This document shows, in pieces, positions 63,256 through 64,000 of a stretch of DNA of 64,000 nucleotides (its first letter is position 1; each line of letters begins with the position of its first letter). The stretch spans positions 26,944-90,943 of the forward strand of contig CAKXYI010000009.1 in the NCBI GenBank assembly GCA_934899185.1. The letters run 5' to 3'. Under the pieces are notes generated by a model that saw only the letters and a program-made list of their open reading frames with translations, was not told the origin of the DNA and did no database searches. A program made the translations under genes and the position numbers. This DNA is from an uncultured Lachnospiraceae bacterium (GTDB lineage: Bacteria > Bacillota > Clostridia > Lachnospirales > Lachnospiraceae).

Positions 63256-63492
63256 CTATTGCCAGCTTATCTTTTTGCCAACTTCATTGCCAACGGCAAA
63301 TCCAAGTAATGCAGAGAAATAATTGACATTCTTAGTTATCAATCCTAATAAACAAACTGCAATAATCACTTCATTGCCTACCCATAATGCAGGATTTCCC
63401 TGATTATGGCTTTTCCTAACCTTATGTAACAGCCACTGAAGAAAAATAGAAAATAAAAAAAATCCTATTACATATACGATTGTCTCTAACAT
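63256..63492 (-). CDS. Small membrane protein, unknown
   Basis: 78 residues with two membrane helices (about 5-23 and 42-68) joined by a basic loop (HKVRKSHNQGN). No family recognised. It lies 30 bp upstream of the DUF362 gene on the same strand. GAGAGAGGG is 9 nt or more before the ATG. Confidence 0.6.
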   Translation of the reverse strand: MLETIVYVIGFFLFSIFLQWLLHKVRKSHNQGNPALWVGNEVIIAVCLLGLITKNVNYFSALLGFAVGNEVGKKISWQ

Positions 63493-63538
63493 AACTTATC
63501 GCCCTCTCTCAGATTTTGTCCAGCATCAAATTTTAATG

Positions 63539-63895
63539 TTACTCATCTAAGATAAGTACTCGTTTCCCATTTTTATACGGATACTCACGAACCTTCAATA
63601 CATATTCCAAATTTACAATCTGCATTCCATCTTTGTTCTCAAGCACAACTCCATTGTCGCTCACTTCTTTTACCACGCCGTCCGCATGACCATCCAATAG
63701 TTTAATATATACATCTTTTCCCATAAATCGACTTAACAATTCTTTCATGATTGCAATATCCTTTCTTCTTTGCTCTGAATTTTTTCTGTATTTTACATGT
63801 CTGATAGCTGCGGATTTTTGTCTTCTCTTACGATGTAGGTAAAACAAGAATATCCACACAAGCACCACCAACCATATATACCATGTGTTTTGCAT
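63539..63895 (-). CDS. Membrane-anchored small beta-barrel (Lsm-like) protein
   Basis: 118 residues: N-terminal membrane helix (about 6-21), a basic stretch (HRKRRQKSAAIRHVKYRK), then a compact domain (MGKDVYIKLLDGHADGVVKEVSDNGVVLENKDG) that resembles an Lsm/SH3-like barrel. Small Lsm-like proteins of unknown role are common in Clostridia. Function unknown. AAAGGAC precedes the ATG. Confidence 0.65.
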   Translation of the reverse strand: MQNTWYIWLVVLVWIFLFYLHRKRRQKSAAIRHVKYRKNSEQRRKDIAIMKELLSRFMGKDVYIKLLDGHADGVVKEVSDNGVVLENKDGMQIVNLEYVLKVREYPYKNGKRVLILDE

Positions 63896-63942
63896 ATATC
63901 TGTCCTTTTCTTGTTTATTTCACCAAACTTGAATCTGTCGCT

Positions 63943-64000
63943 TTAATACCCGTGGTCAACATGTTCCCAATTTCCACTGTCATTCCTAATTAGAATCCAT
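63943..64000 (-). CDS. Possible C-terminus of a gene beyond the window
   Basis: The minus-strand frame ends WEHVDHGY before TAA at 63943-63945 and is open to the window edge (about 18 codons). The sequence looks like the end of a secreted or NTF2-like domain, but it is too short for a firm call. Confidence 0.3.
   Translation of the reverse strand, partial: WILIRNDSGNWEHVDHGY

Overview
The window reads as chromosomal DNA of a spore-forming, anaerobic Clostridia bacterium, most likely a Lachnospiraceae member. Reasons: a division (dcw) cluster that runs straight into spoIIGA and sigE, a nearby sigG, strong Shine-Dalgarno sites with frequent TTG and GTG starts, a T-box in front of pheST, a two-gene SUF system, and many small Lachnospiraceae-type proteins (DUF1540, DUF1284, DUF362-ferredoxin). 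I see no rRNA, tRNA, CRISPR array, prophage or intact transposase. Most genes lie on the minus strand.

Layout. 1-5.2 kb: the start of an HPr-like gene, a sirtuin, SufB/D-SufC and a GH31 glycosidase. 5.2-11.6 kb: a UMF1-type MFS transporter with a small membrane protein, a zinc phospholipase-like protein, and a diguanylate cyclase / aldo-keto reductase / chemoreceptor gene run. 11.8-17.1 kb: a MetE-like methyltransferase and two translationally coupled LysR regulators, divergent from an unknown protein plus a ThrE-type exporter. 17.2-32.6 kb: sigG (plus strand) tail-to-tail with a beta-CASP RNase, then on the minus strand mraZ-rsmH-ftsL-two class B PBPs-mraY-murD-ftsW-ftsQ-ftsZ-spoIIGA-sigE. 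32.8-41.5 kb: lgt, DUF1540, pheS-pheT-queA behind a T-box, YihY and a SpoIID-like protein. 42-47.5 kb: citrate synthase, a two-component system with a small membrane protein, and a CheY/CheX-like pair. 47.5-55 kb: thrC, an AP2/HNH-like gene, leuCD with a divergent LysR, ilvC and ilvN. 55-64 kb: asparaginase, a PPTase, DUF1284, GH32 and YitT in one operon; a nuclease; an oxidoreductase and YhcH; a DUF362 ferredoxin protein and small membrane proteins.

The most interesting signals are non-coding. (1) At spoIIGA and at sigG the Shine-Dalgarno sequence forms the right arm of a terminator-like hairpin, and the developmental promoter (Spo0A-type and sigma-F-type respectively) is placed so that its own transcript starts after the left arm. 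Read-through RNA would be ended or have its start site masked, while the developmental RNA is free. (2) A 538-bp, almost fully self-complementary element (52873-53410) with a perfect 42-bp inverted repeat and a branched apex begins at the stop codon of a LysR gene. (3) Six GTGG/GTGT units at 10-12 bp spacing precede mraZ, which looks like a long MraZ operator. (4) A 61-nt hairpin module occurs twice with compensatory base changes (pheS leader and upstream of citrate synthase). (5) A REP-like hairpin family has three copies in the same orientation.

Starts were moved from the longest reading frame to the codon with a good Shine-Dalgarno site wherever the sequence allowed. Family assignments come from recognised motifs, not from database searches.
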